5,846 nt of DNA from Lutibacter sp. (GTDB lineage Bacteria; Bacteroidota; Bacteroidia; Flavobacteriales; Flavobacteriaceae), in assembly GCA_003516285.1 (NCBI GenBank), contig DPCK01000026.1:20856-26701 (forward strand). The letters run 5' to 3'. The position numbers were made by a program, and so were the translations under genes. Below, piece after piece: positions 5,691 through 5,846 of the stretch (its first letter is position 1; each line of letters starts with the position of its first letter). Below the pieces are notes generated by a model. The model ran no database searches and was not told the origin of the DNA. It was given only the letters and a program-made list of their open reading frames with translations.

Positions 5691-5786
5691 TTGGAATTAA
5701 ATGAATATTGGAATAATGTGTTTACAAAAAATTTTGAAACAGCTACTGCAAGAATAAAAAGTGAAAACGGTTTAATTGTTAATTAA
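5691..5786 (+). pseudogene. Possible gene remnant, C-terminal tail without a proper start
   Basis: The frame from TTG at 5691 to TAA at 5784-5786 reads with protein-like composition (ELNEYWNNVF, then ETATARIKSENG) but has no ATG, and a stop lies at 5661-5663. After its stop, another plus frame continues openly to the window edge (SQSNNLNIF, from 5789). A frameshifted remnant is one reading; chance in AT-rich DNA is the other. The family is not recognised. Confidence 0.2.
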
Positions 5787-5846
5787 AATCCCAATCAAAT
5801 AATTTAAATATTTTTAACCAGTCATTTGGAAAAGAAGCATTTAACT
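5779..5846 (-). CDS. Possible C-terminal end of a minus-strand gene entering from the right edge
   Basis: On the minus strand, 21 codons from the window edge to a TAA at 5781-5779 read LNASFPNDWLKIFKLFDWDF plus a final Asn. Tryptophan and aspartate-phenylalanine patterns make it look like a genuine protein end. It is too short to assign and overlaps the plus-strand remnant by a few bases, so at most one of the two is likely to be real. Confidence 0.25.
   Translation of the reverse strand, partial: LNASFPNDWLKIFKLFDWDFN

Larger units (their letters stand above)
5522..5846. other. Gene-poor right end with weak terminator, tandem repeat and coding-like tails
   Basis: No complete gene is convincing in these 325 bases. 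A short AAAC/GTTT stem (5543-5546 with 5552-5555) followed by a long T-rich tract (to about 5579) may end the hypothetical gene's transcript. An imperfect tandem repeat lies at 5616-5660. An inverted repeat, GATTAAT/ATTAATC, lies at 5650-5656 and 5675-5681. Beyond 5690, short stretches read like protein on both strands; they are listed separately. Confidence 0.6.

Noticed and set aside
5701..5757. 18-codon ATG frame (MNIGIMCLQKIL...) as a small protein
   Set aside because: It is very short, has no promoter or ribosome-binding evidence, and overlaps a longer coding-like frame.

Overview
The window suggests a low-GC member of the Bacteroidetes, most likely class Flavobacteriia. The evidence is the AT-rich spacers, the absence of Shine-Dalgarno sequences ahead of the genes, several matches to the Bacteroidetes -7 promoter element TAnnTTTG, and protein types typical of that group: a fused alpha-beta 2-oxo acid dehydrogenase E1 and a cytosolic M14 peptidase. 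It reads as ordinary chromosome. No insertion sequence, phage gene, CRISPR array, tRNA or rRNA was seen.

Left part (1-1623). A small XRE-family helix-turn-helix regulator runs off the left edge on the minus strand and is divergent from a plus-strand zinc carboxypeptidase of the M14 family. The 287-bp AT-rich region between them carries five copies of a TTAC-N4-GTAA palindrome. Two lie at the start of each gene, with the same 24-bp centre-to-centre spacing, and the fifth lies between the pairs. This looks like an operator array through which the XRE protein could control both itself and the peptidase.

Middle (1624-4282). An Lrp/AsnC-family regulator with its own promoter-like element ends in a perfect 16-bp terminator hairpin. 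It is followed by a 667-residue fusion of the E1 alpha and beta subunits of a thiamine-diphosphate 2-oxo acid dehydrogenase, most likely the branched-chain type. The E2 and E3 partners are not in the window. An amino-acid-sensing type of regulator beside a probable branched-chain catabolic enzyme suggests, but does not prove, a regulatory link.

Right part (4283-5846). A small heat-shock protein (Hsp20) has two 18-bp dyad elements 22 bp apart upstream. A G/C-cored hairpin separates it from a 150-residue, highly charged, all-helical protein of unknown function that has no promoter-like element of its own, so the two may form an attenuated operon. The last 325 bases have no convincing complete gene. 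They hold an imperfect tandem repeat and, at the right edge, short coding-like tails that could be gene remnants or the end of a gene lying outside the window.

The two items most worth following up are the mirrored XRE/M14 operator array and the Hsp20 plus helical-partner unit with its upstream palindromes. Neither is shown here to be a new system.
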